From: Curtobacterium pusillum
Lineage (GTDB): Bacteria > Actinomycetota > Actinomycetes > Actinomycetales > Microbacteriaceae
Assembly: GCF_007673235.1 (NCBI RefSeq)
Contig: NZ_VDZH01000003.1
Location: 1 to 64,000 of the forward strand
Length of the DNA: 64,000 nt
Direction of reading: 5' to 3'
Part shown: piece by piece, positions 13,563 to 22,509 of the stretch
Numbering within the stretch: position 1 is the stretch's first letter
How the letters are laid out: the number at the start of each line of letters is the position of its first letter
Program-made: the position numbers and the translations under genes
The notes under the pieces: generated by a model
The model's database searches: none
Told to the model about the DNA's origin: nothing
Seen by the model: only the letters and a program-made list of their open reading frames with translations

Positions 13563-14602
13563 CAGACCACCGTTCCGAACTGCTGCGAGAAGCGGATGTC
13601 GCCCTCGAGGAAGTCACGCATGTCGTTCAGGCCGTTGCGGAACTGCAGCGTCCGCTCGATGCCCATGCCGAACGCGAAGCCCTGGTACTCGTCCGGGTCG
13701 ATGCCGGCCGAACGCAGGACGTTGGGGTTGACCATGCCGCAGCCACCCCACTCGACCCACCGCGCGCCGCCCTTGGCGTTGGGCTGCCAGACGTCCATCT
13801 CGGCGCTGGGCTCGGTGAACGGGAAGTAGTTCGGGCGGAGGCGGATCTGGGCCTCGGCACCGAACATCTGGCGGGCGAAGTGCTCCAGCGTTCCGCGCAG
13901 GTGCGCCATCGTCAGGCCCTTGTCGATCGCGATGCCCTCGACCTGGGTGAAGACCGGCAGGTGCGTGGCGTCGAGCTCGTCGGCGCGGTACACGCGACCA
14001 GGGGCGATGACGTAGAGCGGGAGGTCACGGGAGAGCAGCGAGCGCACCTGCACCGGCGACGTGTGGGTGCGCATGACGAGGTGCCGCTCGACCGGCTCGA
14101 CGAAGATCGTGTCGGCCATCGCCCGGGCGGGGTGGTCCGGGTCGAAGTTCAACGCGTCGAAGTTGAACCACTCGTGCTCGAGCTCGGGGCCCTCCGCCAC
14201 TTCCCACCCCATGCCGACGAAGATGTCGGCCACGGTCTCGTTGAGGAGCGAGAGCGGGTGACGGGAGCCGTGCGCACGGCGGACCGGGAGCGCGGTGACG
14301 TCGACGCGCTCGGCGTCGAGCCGTGCGCGTTCCTCGGCCTCGGCGAGCACGGACTCCTGCTCGGCGACGGCCTTGTTCACCTGCCCACGGGCCTGGCCGA
14401 CGAGCTTGCCCGCTGCGGCCTTCTGCTCCGGCGGCACGCTGCGCATCGACGCGTTCATCCGCGCCAGCGCGGACTGCTCGCCGGTGTGCTCGGCCCTGGC
14501 CTGCTTCAGCTCGGCGACGGTCGTCGTGGCACGGACCGCAGCGAGGGCCCGGTCCACGGCGTCGGCGACGGCCGATTCGCTGATCTCGAGAGGTTCTGAC
14601 AC
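13562..14602 (-). CDS. pheS: phenylalanyl-tRNA synthetase alpha subunit
   Basis: Catalytic class II subunit. The core includes HPLSLLNETVADIF, TEPSAEMDVWQ and GCGMVNPNVLRSAGIDP, and the N-terminal coiled-coil tRNA arm is present. I prefer the GTG at 14602, giving VSEPLEISES and 346 aa, since homologues commonly begin MSEPLE; a TTG at 14611 would add three residues. No strong ribosome-binding site precedes either, so the exact start is uncertain. Confidence 0.95.
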   Translation of the reverse strand: MSEPLEISESAVADAVDRALAAVRATTTVAELKQARAEHTGEQSALARMNASMRSVPPEQKAAAGKLVGQARGQVNKAVAEQESVLAEAEERARLDAERVDVTALPVRRAHGSRHPLSLLNETVADIFVGMGWEVAEGPELEHEWFNFDALNFDPDHPARAMADTIFVEPVERHLVMRTHTSPVQVRSLLSRDLPLYVIAPGRVYRADELDATHLPVFTQVEGIAIDKGLTMAHLRGTLEHFARQMFGAEAQIRLRPNYFPFTEPSAEMDVWQPNAKGGARWVEWGGCGMVNPNVLRSAGIDPDEYQGFAFGMGIERTLQFRNGLNDMRDFLEGDIRFSQQFGTVV

Positions 14603-14672
14603 GAGGCCCAAGCCTACCGGCCCCTGGGATACCGCCGTCCTGTACCGGGTGGACTGGGGACGACGGACGCGG

Positions 14673-15518
14673 TCAGTCGCCTGTGGAGGGGTTGGCCGTG
14701 CGCTGCGCGAACGCCGACTCGTACAGGCAGACGGACGCCGCGGTCGCGAGGTTCATCGACTCCGCCCTGCCGTAGATCGGCACCTTCACGGCGCGGTCGA
14801 CGAGCGCGAGGTCCTCCGCGGTGAGCCCACGGGCCTCGTTGCCGAAGACCCACGCGGTCGGGCCGTCGAGCATGCCGTCCGCTCGGACCTCGGGCAGGTC
14901 GTCGCCCGAGACGTCGGCGGCCAGGATCGTGTACCCGAGACCCCGGGCACGGGACACCGCGTCGGCGAGCGTGACGCCGACCGACACCGGGACGTGGAAC
15001 AGCGACCCCGTGGTCGACCGCACGACCTTGGGGTTGTACGGGTCGACGCTCCGACCGGTGAGGACCACGGCGTCGGCACCCGCGGCGTCGGCCGCGCGGA
15101 TGATGGTGCCGGCGTTGCCGGGATCACGCACCTCTTCCAGGATCGCGACGATCCCCGGCAGGCCGCCACGCGCCTCCAGGCCGGCACCAGCGTCCGGGAA
15201 GACGTCCTTGACCGACGTCGGGAACTGCTGGCACACCGCGACGACGCCCTGCGGCGTCACCGTGTCGGCCATCGCGTCGAGGACCTGCTCCGTCACGAAC
15301 CAGGTGTCGACCGGCGCGTCGTCGAGCGCGTAGCGTGCGGCCGCCGTCGGGGTGACGTAGAGCTCGCGGAGGAGCTCCGGGCGGTACTCGATCGCCTCGC
15401 GCACCGCCTGCGGCCCTTCGAGCAGGAACAGGCCCGTCTCGGCGCGCACGTCCTTCTTCGACAGCGCTGCGACGGCACGGACACGGCCGGCCTTGGGGTT
15501 CTCGAGGAGATCGCTCAC
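14673..15518 (-). CDS. TrmH/SpoU-family RNA 2'-O-methyltransferase (TsnR-like)
   Basis: SAM-dependent 2'-O-methylation of rRNA or tRNA. The SPOUT motifs are all present: RDPGNAGTIIRAADAAGA (motif 1), VFGNEARGL (motif 2) and MNLATAASVCLYE (motif 3, knot). The N-terminal FLLEGPQAVREA substrate-binding domain precedes them. The 281-aa length and position between rplT and pheS match tsnR of M. tuberculosis; the exact nucleotide target is unknown. A -10-like TAGACT (15525-15530) ends 6 bases before the GTG, suggesting a leaderless transcript starting after the rplT terminator. Confidence 0.9.
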   Translation of the reverse strand: MSDLLENPKAGRVRAVAALSKKDVRAETGLFLLEGPQAVREAIEYRPELLRELYVTPTAAARYALDDAPVDTWFVTEQVLDAMADTVTPQGVVAVCQQFPTSVKDVFPDAGAGLEARGGLPGIVAILEEVRDPGNAGTIIRAADAAGADAVVLTGRSVDPYNPKVVRSTTGSLFHVPVSVGVTLADAVSRARGLGYTILAADVSGDDLPEVRADGMLDGPTAWVFGNEARGLTAEDLALVDRAVKVPIYGRAESMNLATAASVCLYESAFAQRTANPSTGD

Positions 15519-15537
15519 GGGACAAGTCTAGGAACGA

Positions 15538-15568
15538 CGAAACCCCCGCCGGACCGGCGGGGGTTTCG
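15538..15568 (-). terminator. terminator of infC-rpmI-rplT operon
   Basis: Perfect 15-bp inverted repeat around one central base (CGAAACCCCCGCCGG mirrored), 16 bases after the rplT stop and ahead of the methyltransferase gene. A short T-rich run (TCGTTCC on the minus strand) follows. Confidence 0.85.
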
Positions 15569-15584
15569 CGAGCAGAAGAACTGA

Positions 15585-15968
15585 CTACGCAGCCTTCGGG
15601 GCCGAGGTGTCGGCCGGGAGTGCCTTCTTGGCGGTCTCGACGAGCGCCGCGAACGTCTCGGGGTTGTTCACCGCGAGGTCCGCGAGGATGCGACGGTCGA
15701 CCTCGACGCCGGCAAGGCCGAGGCCCTGGATGAGGCGGTTGTAGGTCAGGCCGTTCGCACGCGACGCAGCGTTGATGCGCTGGATCCAGAGGCGACGGAA
15801 CTCGCCCTTCTTCGCGTGACGGTCACGGTACGCGTAGACGAGGGAGTGGGTGACCTGCTCCTTGGCCTTGCGGTACAGACGCGAACGCTGGCCGCGGTAG
15901 CCCTCGGCGCGCTCGAGGATGACGCGGCGCTTCTTGGCGGCGTTGACCGCTCTCTTTACTCGTGCCAT
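15585..15968 (-). CDS. rplT: 50S ribosomal protein L20
   Basis: Early-assembly 23S-binding ribosomal protein. The 127-aa product begins [15 protein letters not shown] and contains [17 protein letters not shown] and the conserved [10 protein letters not shown] ribosome-binding site AAAGGA lies 8 bases before the ATG. It is the third gene of the classical infC-rpmI-rplT operon and has a strong terminator. Confidence 0.98.
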   Translation of the reverse strand: MARVKRAVNAAKKRRVILERAEGYRGQRSRLYRKAKEQVTHSLVYAYRDRHAKKGEFRRLWIQRINAASRANGLTYNRLIQGLGLAGVEVDRRILADLAVNNPETFAALVETAKKALPADTSAPKAA

Positions 15969-15995
15969 TGATCTATTCCTTTACGTTCCGGGGGC

Positions 15996-16190
15996 TCAGT
16001 GGCCGAGGAGCTTCTTGACGTTCTTCGCGTCAGCCTTGGCGAGGACCTGGTCCTCGTTGAGGCGGGCCTTGCGCTTGGCAGACTTGACCTCGAGGTTGTG
16101 ACGCATACCGGCCTGCTGCTTCATGATCTTGCCGCTGCCGGTGACCTTGAAGCGCTTCTTCGACCCGGAGTGGGTCTTCTGCTTGGGCAT
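15996..16190 (-). CDS. rpmI: 50S ribosomal protein L35
   Basis: Small 64-aa ribosomal protein [20 protein letters not shown]..., full length for L35. The ATG at 16190 follows GGAAAGG; a longer open frame upstream lies in the infC spacer and is not part of the protein. Separated from rplT by 27 bp. Confidence 0.98.
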   Translation of the reverse strand: MPKQKTHSGSKKRFKVTGSGKIMKQQAGMRHNLEVKSAKRKARLNEDQVLAKADAKNVKKLLGH

Positions 16191-16251
16191 GGTGGTGCCT
16201 TTCCGTGGGATGGATGGGGAGCCGCGTCGTTGCGGGGTCGGTCGGTGGGAC

Positions 16252-16899
<648 letters not shown>

Positions 16900-16924
16900 G
16901 CGGAGCTCCTTCAATCAGGTGGTG

Positions 16925-16955
16925 GCCGTCCGGGGCGTTTGCCCTGGGCGACGGC
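16925..16955 (-). promoter_or_regulatory. hairpin in the infC 5' leader
   Basis: GCCGTC (16925-16930) pairs with GACGGC (16950-16955), with an inner GGGGC/GCCCT helix and a short loop. It ends about 25 bases before the infC start region. It may be a leader structure controlling the operon. I see no match to a named L20 leader. Confidence 0.35.
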
Positions 16956-17178
16956 ACGAGAGAGGAGATCTGACGCACGGATCGTGACCCGTTCGGCAGC
17001 CGCCCGACGCCGACCCCTGCGGGACGGCCGACCGACGCGGACGCCGGTGGAGCGGTTGGGACCCGGTAGCCTGATGGTGCACGGCCGCGGGTGGGAGAGA
17101 CTCCTCTTTCACGATGCTGTTCGCCGCCCGGAGGCGCACGGAAGCATCTGCCGCGACAGAGTCTAGCAGAGGAGCACC

Positions 17179-17526
17179 GTGACCGACACCCCGCCCAACG
17201 ACGCCGCCGAGGAAGCTCGCGACATCTCGGAGGTCCCCGCCGTCGAACTCATCAACACGGTCGCCGTGCACCTGCTGAGCGCCGCCGCGGTGAAGGTCGG
17301 GCTCGCCGACGACCCCGAGACGCAGACCGACCTCGACGAGGGCCGGAAGCTCATCACCGCGCTCGCCGGCCTCGTGACCGCGGCCGCGACCGAGATCGGC
17401 GACCAGCACGCCCGGCCGCTGCGCGACGGGCTCCGCTCCGTGCAGCTCGCCTTCCGCGAGGCGTCGGCGATCCCGGACGCGCCGGGCGCCGGACCGGGCG
17501 AGAAGTTCACGGGTCCCGTCAACTGA
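17179..17526 (+). CDS. DUF1844 family protein
   Basis: The 115-aa acidic protein has the DUF1844 core VPAVELINTVAVHLLSAAAVKVGL followed by DLDEGRKLITALAGLV. Its function is unknown. It begins with GTG, preceded by GGAGCACC, and is divergent from infC, a placement common for this family in actinobacteria. There is no signal peptide or membrane segment. A role linked to translation is only suggested by location. Confidence 0.85.
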   Translation: MTDTPPNDAAEEARDISEVPAVELINTVAVHLLSAAAVKVGLADDPETQTDLDEGRKLITALAGLVTAAATEIGDQHARPLRDGLRSVQLAFREASAIPDAPGAGPGEKFTGPVN

Positions 17527-17549
17527 CCGACGTGACCAGATGCGGACTG

Positions 17550-17641
17550 GAGGCACGGTGCCAGCTGGCACCGTCCTCCCTCGCAGGCTCGGTCGGCGCG
17601 CCCCGCGTGACGCTGGCGCGTCACCGCTGAGCGGGGCGCGC
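17550..17641. terminator. double hairpin between convergent genes
   Basis: The first hairpin spans 17550-17579: GGAGG/CCTCC around a perfect 20-base palindrome at 17555-17574, beginning with the dispersed CTGGAGGCACGG motif. The second is 17596-17641: GCGCGCCCCGC pairs with GCGGGGCGCGC, enclosing an inner GTGACG/CGTCAC helix. Together they can end transcription from the DUF1844 gene and from the maltokinase gene. Confidence 0.7.
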
Positions 17642-17648
17642 CCGTCCG

Positions 17649-18917
17649 TCATGCGGTCGCCGTCGCGAGCCGCGTGACGGCGGCGAGCGGGATGCCCACC
17701 CAGGCGGGTCGGTTCCGGGTCTCGTAGACGACCTCGTAGACGGCCTTGTCGAGCTCGAACGCGTCGAGCAGTTCGCGGTGGGCGCGGAGCTCCGTCCCTG
17801 TGCCGCGCTGGTAGCCGTCCAGGAACGCTGATCGTGCGGCGCTCGCCCACTCCCCCGCGTCGACCGGGTCGTCGTCCTGTGCCAGGGCGCCGGCGACGTA
17901 GTCGAACGAGCGGAGCATGCCCGCGACGTCCCGGAGCGTGACGTCCGGCAGGGAGCGGTCGGTCAGCGGTCGGAGCGGTTCGCCCTCGAAGTCGAGGAAG
18001 ACCCACCCACGCGGCTCCGGGGCGGCGAGGACCTGCCCGAGGTGCAGGTCGCCGTGGATGCGCTGCAGGTCCGGCCACGCGACCTGCTCCGCGCGGGCGT
18101 AGACCGCACGGACGGCGTCGACGTGTTCGGCGACGGCCGGGGCCTCGCGGGCGGCTGCGTCGAGCCGGGCGTGCATCGTCGCGATCGCCGTGGCCCGCCG
18201 GGAATCGTCCGCGGGCTCGGTCGGCAGCGCCGAGGCGAGCGTGCCGTGCACCTCGGCGAGCGCGGCGCCGAGGTGGTCCGCGTCGGTCGCGAACGAAGTG
18301 CCCTGCCGGGCGTCGCGGAGGGCGACGCGCCAGGCGTCCTCGAGTCCGGGCAGGAACTCCTGGGCGAAGGCGAGGTGCCCCGTGGCCGATCCCTCGGCGC
18401 GACCGGTGTCGGGCCAGGAGCTGCGCAGGGCACCGTAGACGCGCGGGACCCTGGTGCTGCCCGCCGCCGAGAGGGCGAGCTGGGTCGTGACGTCCGGGTT
18501 GTCGCCATGGTGCAGGACCCGGAAGACCTTCACGATGACCTGCTCGCCGGAGTCCGTGTCGCAGATGACCGAGGTGTTCGACTGCTCGCCGCTGAGGACG
18601 CGGGAGGACGACACCGTGCCGATCGGGCGGAGGCTCTCCGGGTCGGCGTCGATGCGGGCGGCGAGTGCGCGGATCCACTCGGGATCGGTGGTGGCGTCCC
18701 GCAGCGCCTCGCCGTCGGTCGTGCGGACGGGCGCTTGGTAGAGGACCGGCCCGGTGGGGGCGTCGTCGAGGACGAGCCGGGTGCCGTCGTGCTCGGCGAT
18801 CGTGCGGAGCCGTGGGACCCCGCCCTTCGCCGTGTACCAGCGCTGGTGGGCGATCCAGCCCTCGAGCGTACGGTCGGTGGGCTCGGCGGTGCGGTGCTCG
18901 AGTGCCTCGTCGCTCAT
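17649..18917 (-). CDS. maltokinase-like kinase
   Basis: Predicted ATP-dependent phosphorylation of maltose at C1 to maltose-1-phosphate, feeding GlgE glucan synthesis. The 422-aa product has an N-terminal cap (GWIAHQRWYTAKGG) and an aminoglycoside-phosphotransferase fold: catalytic loop IHGDLHLGQ and metal motif FLDFEGEP. The ATG at 18917 is preceded by a -10-like TACGGT seven bases away, so the mRNA may be leaderless. No treS or glgE lies next to it, so the maltose link rests on sequence style alone. Confidence 0.8.
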   Translation of the reverse strand: MSDEALEHRTAEPTDRTLEGWIAHQRWYTAKGGVPRLRTIAEHDGTRLVLDDAPTGPVLYQAPVRTTDGEALRDATTDPEWIRALAARIDADPESLRPIGTVSSSRVLSGEQSNTSVICDTDSGEQVIVKVFRVLHHGDNPDVTTQLALSAAGSTRVPRVYGALRSSWPDTGRAEGSATGHLAFAQEFLPGLEDAWRVALRDARQGTSFATDADHLGAALAEVHGTLASALPTEPADDSRRATAIATMHARLDAAAREAPAVAEHVDAVRAVYARAEQVAWPDLQRIHGDLHLGQVLAAPEPRGWVFLDFEGEPLRPLTDRSLPDVTLRDVAGMLRSFDYVAGALAQDDDPVDAGEWASAARSAFLDGYQRGTGTELRAHRELLDAFELDKAVYEVVYETRNRPAWVGIPLAAVTRLATATA

Positions 18918-19016
18918 GCAGCGAACCGTACGCGGCGGCGGCTGGACCGGTTCGGGGGAGCTGCGCCGGCCGGACCTCGCACCGTGCGAGGTGCGAGCGT
19001 CTGGGAGGATGACACG

Positions 19017-19472
19017 GTGCCGCACTACCTCGAGGACCTCGCCGCCGGACAGACCTTCACGACCCCGGGTCGGACCATCACCGAGGCCGACGTGGTCTCG
19101 TTCGCGTCGTGGACGAACGACAACAACCAGGTCCACACCGACGTCGAGTTCGCCGCGAAGACCCGGTACGGCCAGCGGATCGTGCACGGGCTGCTCGGTA
19201 CGTCACTCTGCCTCGGCCTCATCGCCCGCACCGGGGTGTTCGAAGGGTCGGCGGTGGCACTGCTCGGCATCGACCAGTGGCGGTTCACGGCGCCGGTGTT
19301 CATCGGGGACACCCTGACGTGCGAGGTCGAGATCCTGTCGACGCGGCTGACGAGCTCCGGCAAGACGGGCATCGTCGAGCGGACGGTGTCGCTCCGGAAC
19401 CAGCGCGGCGAGGTCGTGCAGCAGGGGCGGATGGACGTCATGGTCCTCACGCGCGCGGCTGCGATCGGCTGA
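19017..19472 (+). CDS. MaoC-like dehydratase (hotdog fold)
   Basis: The 151-aa protein with GQTFTTPGRTITEADVVSFASWTND and the hydratase-2 context NNQVHTDVEFAAKTRYGQRIVHG (conserved Asp and His). The family hydrates or dehydrates acyl-CoA substrates. The GTG at 19017 follows GGGAGGATGACACG. It stands alone between the divergent maltokinase and the GH2 gene, so the substrate cannot be inferred. Confidence 0.85.
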   Translation: MPHYLEDLAAGQTFTTPGRTITEADVVSFASWTNDNNQVHTDVEFAAKTRYGQRIVHGLLGTSLCLGLIARTGVFEGSAVALLGIDQWRFTAPVFIGDTLTCEVEILSTRLTSSGKTGIVERTVSLRNQRGEVVQQGRMDVMVLTRAAAIG

Positions 19473-19521
19473 CCGAGCAGACGACCCTCGGTCGGCGCCG
19501 CGTGCAATCGTTGCCGCACTC

Positions 19522-19537
19522 TTTACAACGATGTACA
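19522..19537. promoter_or_regulatory. LacI-type operator upstream of GH2 gene
   Basis: TTTACAACGATGTACA closely matches the actinobacterial LacI-family operator form TTTACAACGTTGTAAA; the inner TACA-N4-TGTA is a perfect inverted repeat. It ends 19 bases before the GH2 ATG. No LacI gene is in the window, so the repressor would act in trans. Confidence 0.6.
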
Positions 19538-19556
19538 GCCGCGCCAGCATGGACGC

Positions 19557-21428
19557 ATGAGCACGCTCGACGGCACCGTCGCCGCACCAGACACCGCCCT
19601 CCCGCCGGCCCTCCCGCTCGCCTCGCGGCAGGACGGCTCGTACCCCCGCCCCCAGATGCTCCGCGCCGACTGGGCGGACCTCGACGGCACGTGGTCGTTC
19701 CGGAACGACGGGGACGATGCCGCATGGCGCGCGGGCTTCCCCGACGCGCGGGACATCGTCGTCCCGTTCCCCCCGGAGTCCGTGGCGTCCGGCATCGACG
19801 AGCCCGGCTTCCACCCGGTCGTCTGGTACTCCCGGACGATCACCCGTGCGGACCTGCTGGCTGCCGGACACACCGCCGAGGCGCCCCGACTCGTGCTGCA
19901 CTTCGGTGCCGTCGACCACCGCGCCCGCGTCTGGATCGACGGCCAGTTCATCGGCGAGCACGAGGGCGGGCACACCCCGTTCTCCTTCGACGTGACGGAA
20001 GCGCTGGCGGGCGGGACCAGCACCGACCCCGATGCCGTCCACACCCTCGTGGTCCGCGCGGAGGACGACCCGCACGACCTCACCCAGCCCCGCGGCAAGC
20101 AGGACTGGCACGAGGACCCGCACGCGATCTGGTACCGCCGGACGACCGGGATCTGGCAGACGGTGTGGCTCGAGGCCGTGCCGACCGCGTCGATCGAGTA
20201 CCTGCGCTGGACGAACGTCGACCACGGGACCGTCCGCCTGACCGTCCGGCTCCGCGGCGAGCGCACCGGCCGCGAGCGCCTCCGGGTCGAGGCCCGCTGG
20301 GACGAGCGCGACGAGCACCTCGCCACGATCGAGTCCACGCTCGGCGACACGTCCGACGAGTTCGACGTCGTGGTCCCGATCGCCCGACAGACGAACGGCC
20401 AGGCCGAGGACGAACTGCACTGGACCCCCGAGGCGCCACGGCTCGTCGACACCACCGTCACCCTGCTGGACCGCGCGGGACACCCGGTCGACGCCGTCGC
20501 GTCGTACTTCGGCGTCCGCACGGTCGGCGTCGACGGCGGCGCTTTCCTGCTGAACGGCCGGAGCTACGACGTCCGGAGCGTCCTGAACCAGGGGTACTGG
20601 CCGGACTCGCACATCGCCGCGCCCTCCCGTGAGGCACTCCGCCGCGAGGTCGAGCTCATCAAGGAACTCGGCTTCAACGCGGCCCGCAACCACCAGAAGA
20701 TCGAGGACCCGCGCTTCCTGTACTGGGCGGACCGGCTCGGCATCCTGGTGTGGGGTGAGGCGCCCGGGGCGTACGCGTTCTCCCCGCGCGCGGTGCAGCG
20801 GCTCATGCGCGAGTGGATGGACGCCGTCGAGCGCGACGCCTCGCACCCGTCGATCGTCACCTGGGTACCGGCGAACGAGAGCTGGGGCGTGCAGCACATC
20901 GCCACGGACCCGGCGCAGCAGGCCTACGCCCGGTCGTTGGCGGACGTCACGCGGGCGATCGACCCGACGCGTCCGGTGATCTCCAACGACGGGTGGGAGC
21001 ACACGAACTCGGACATCATCACCATCCACGACTACGACGGCGTGGGCGAGAGCCTGGCGAAGACGTACGCCGACGACACGGCACGGTCGGAACTGTTCCA
21101 CGGGATGGGTCCGTCCGACCGGTGGGTGCTGGTCGGCGGTGCGACGGACCACGGGCAGCCGGTCATGCTGACCGAGTTCGGCGGGGTGAACTACCAGCCG
21201 GGAGCGCAGCGCGAGGACGGGTGGGGCTACACCTCCGCCACGGACGGCGACGACTGGATCGCCCGGATCACCGCGCTGTACGACGCGATCCGTGCGAGCT
21301 CGTTCCTCGCGGGGTCCTGCTACACGCAGCTGACGGACACGATGCAGGAGACGAACGGTCTGCTGAACGCCGACCGCACCCCGAAGGTGCCGATCGAGCA
21401 GATCCGGCGGGCCATCACGGGTCGCTGA
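19557..21428 (+). CDS. glycoside hydrolase family 2 (beta-glycosidase)
   Basis: The 623-aa protein is predicted to hydrolyse beta-galactosides, glucuronides or mannosides. It has the GH2 order: a jelly-roll sugar-binding domain (about 30-215), an immunoglobulin-like domain (about 216-320) and a TIM barrel. The acid/base is the Glu of VPANESWG and the nucleophile the Glu of MLTEFGG. There is no signal peptide, so it acts on imported oligosaccharides. An operator-like palindrome precedes it and a very strong terminator follows. Substrate cannot be fixed from sequence. Confidence 0.88.
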   Translation: MSTLDGTVAAPDTALPPALPLASRQDGSYPRPQMLRADWADLDGTWSFRNDGDDAAWRAGFPDARDIVVPFPPESVASGIDEPGFHPVVWYSRTITRADLLAAGHTAEAPRLVLHFGAVDHRARVWIDGQFIGEHEGGHTPFSFDVTEALAGGTSTDPDAVHTLVVRAEDDPHDLTQPRGKQDWHEDPHAIWYRRTTGIWQTVWLEAVPTASIEYLRWTNVDHGTVRLTVRLRGERTGRERLRVEARWDERDEHLATIESTLGDTSDEFDVVVPIARQTNGQAEDELHWTPEAPRLVDTTVTLLDRAGHPVDAVASYFGVRTVGVDGGAFLLNGRSYDVRSVLNQGYWPDSHIAAPSREALRREVELIKELGFNAARNHQKIEDPRFLYWADRLGILVWGEAPGAYAFSPRAVQRLMREWMDAVERDASHPSIVTWVPANESWGVQHIATDPAQQAYARSLADVTRAIDPTRPVISNDGWEHTNSDIITIHDYDGVGESLAKTYADDTARSELFHGMGPSDRWVLVGGATDHGQPVMLTEFGGVNYQPGAQREDGWGYTSATDGDDWIARITALYDAIRASSFLAGSCYTQLTDTMQETNGLLNADRTPKVPIEQIRRAITGR

Positions 21429-21461
21429 CGCGACGCAGACAGCCGGGAGGCGCGCCTCCGT

Positions 21462-21510
21462 TGAGCAGCAATGGTCGGGTCCGACGAACGGACCCGACCA
21501 TTGCTGCTCA
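21462..21510. terminator. perfect 22-bp inverted-repeat terminator
   Basis: Arms 21462-21483 and 21489-21510 are perfectly complementary over 22 bp around the loop ACGAA. The element lies between the convergent GH2 and hydrolase genes and can serve both. Its moderate GC and perfect match stand out from the more GC-rich hairpins nearby. Confidence 0.85.
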
Positions 21511-21534
21511 GTCGACGCGCAGATCGGCGCGCGG

Positions 21535-22383
21535 TCAGGAGTCGAGGAAGCGCAGGACCGCCTCGTTCCACTCGTCCTTGTGCGAGGCGAGCACCCCGTG
21601 CGGCCCGCCCTCGATCACGTGCGTCTGCGCGTTCGGGATCGCCGCCGCGGTGCGCTGCCCGGAGACCTCGAACGGCACGATGCCGTCGGAGTCGCCGTGG
21701 ATGACCAGCGTCGGGACGTCGACCTTCGTCAGGTCGTCGCGGAAGTCGGTGGTCGCGAACGCCGCCGTGCAGTCGAGGGTGCCCTTCGGCGAGGCCAGCT
21801 CGGCGATCGCCAGGTCGTAGGCACGCTGGTCGCCGGACACGAGGGGCTTGTTCACGAGCGACGGCTTCCCGGCCGTGTAGAACAGGTCGACGAACTCGTG
21901 CAGGAACGCCGGGCGATCCCCGGTGATGCCGTTCGAGAACCAATCCGCGAGGTCCTGGTCGACTCCGCCGTCCGGGTTGTCGTCCGACTTCCACAGGTAC
22001 GGCGGGACGGCACTCGCGAAGACGAGCTTCGCGACCTTGGCCGTGCCGTACGTCGACACGTAGCGCGCCAGTTCGCCGCCGCCCATCGAGAACCCGATCA
22101 GGGTGACGTTCGTCAGCCCGAGCTCGGTGATGAGCGTGTCGAGGTCCGCGGCGAACGTGTCGTAGTCGTACCCGCCCCACGGCTGCGACGACTGGCCGAA
22201 CCCGCGGCGGTCGTACGCGATGACCCGGTGGCCGGCCGCGACGAGCGCCGGGACCTGGCCTTCCCACGAACGGCCGGACAACGGCCAGCCGTGGATGAGG
22301 ACGACCGGGTCGCCCGAACCGAAGTCGTCGTAGTGCAGATCGATGTCGTGCCCGTTCTCGGCTCCGACGGTGATGAACGGCAT
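21535..22383 (-). CDS. alpha/beta hydrolase (chloroperoxidase-like)
   Basis: The 282-aa cytoplasmic hydrolase resembles cofactor-free haloperoxidases and esterases. The nucleophile elbow is GFSMGGG (Ser99), the acid lies in VIHGDSDG, the His in GGPHG, and the oxyanion region in LIHGWPLSGRSW. The ATG at 22383 gives the typical MPFITVG start. Monocistronic; physiological substrate unknown. Confidence 0.88.
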   Translation of the reverse strand: MPFITVGAENGHDIDLHYDDFGSGDPVVLIHGWPLSGRSWEGQVPALVAAGHRVIAYDRRGFGQSSQPWGGYDYDTFAADLDTLITELGLTNVTLIGFSMGGGELARYVSTYGTAKVAKLVFASAVPPYLWKSDDNPDGGVDQDLADWFSNGITGDRPAFLHEFVDLFYTAGKPSLVNKPLVSGDQRAYDLAIAELASPKGTLDCTAAFATTDFRDDLTKVDVPTLVIHGDSDGIVPFEVSGQRTAAAIPNAQTHVIEGGPHGVLASHKDEWNEAVLRFLDS

Positions 22384-22509
22384 GCTGCCTCCTGTGGTTG
22401 CTCGTCCAGGGAACGGTTCCGATGAAACGCCCCGGAGCTTGGGCCGACGGTGAGTCCGTACGCCTTGCGGACAGCAGCCGCACGCCGTGGACGTGGGAGG
22501 ATCGCTCGG

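Noticed and set aside
11052-13829. 925-codon plus-strand frame opposite pheT/pheS
   Set aside because: Antisense shadow; pheT and pheS explain the region fully.
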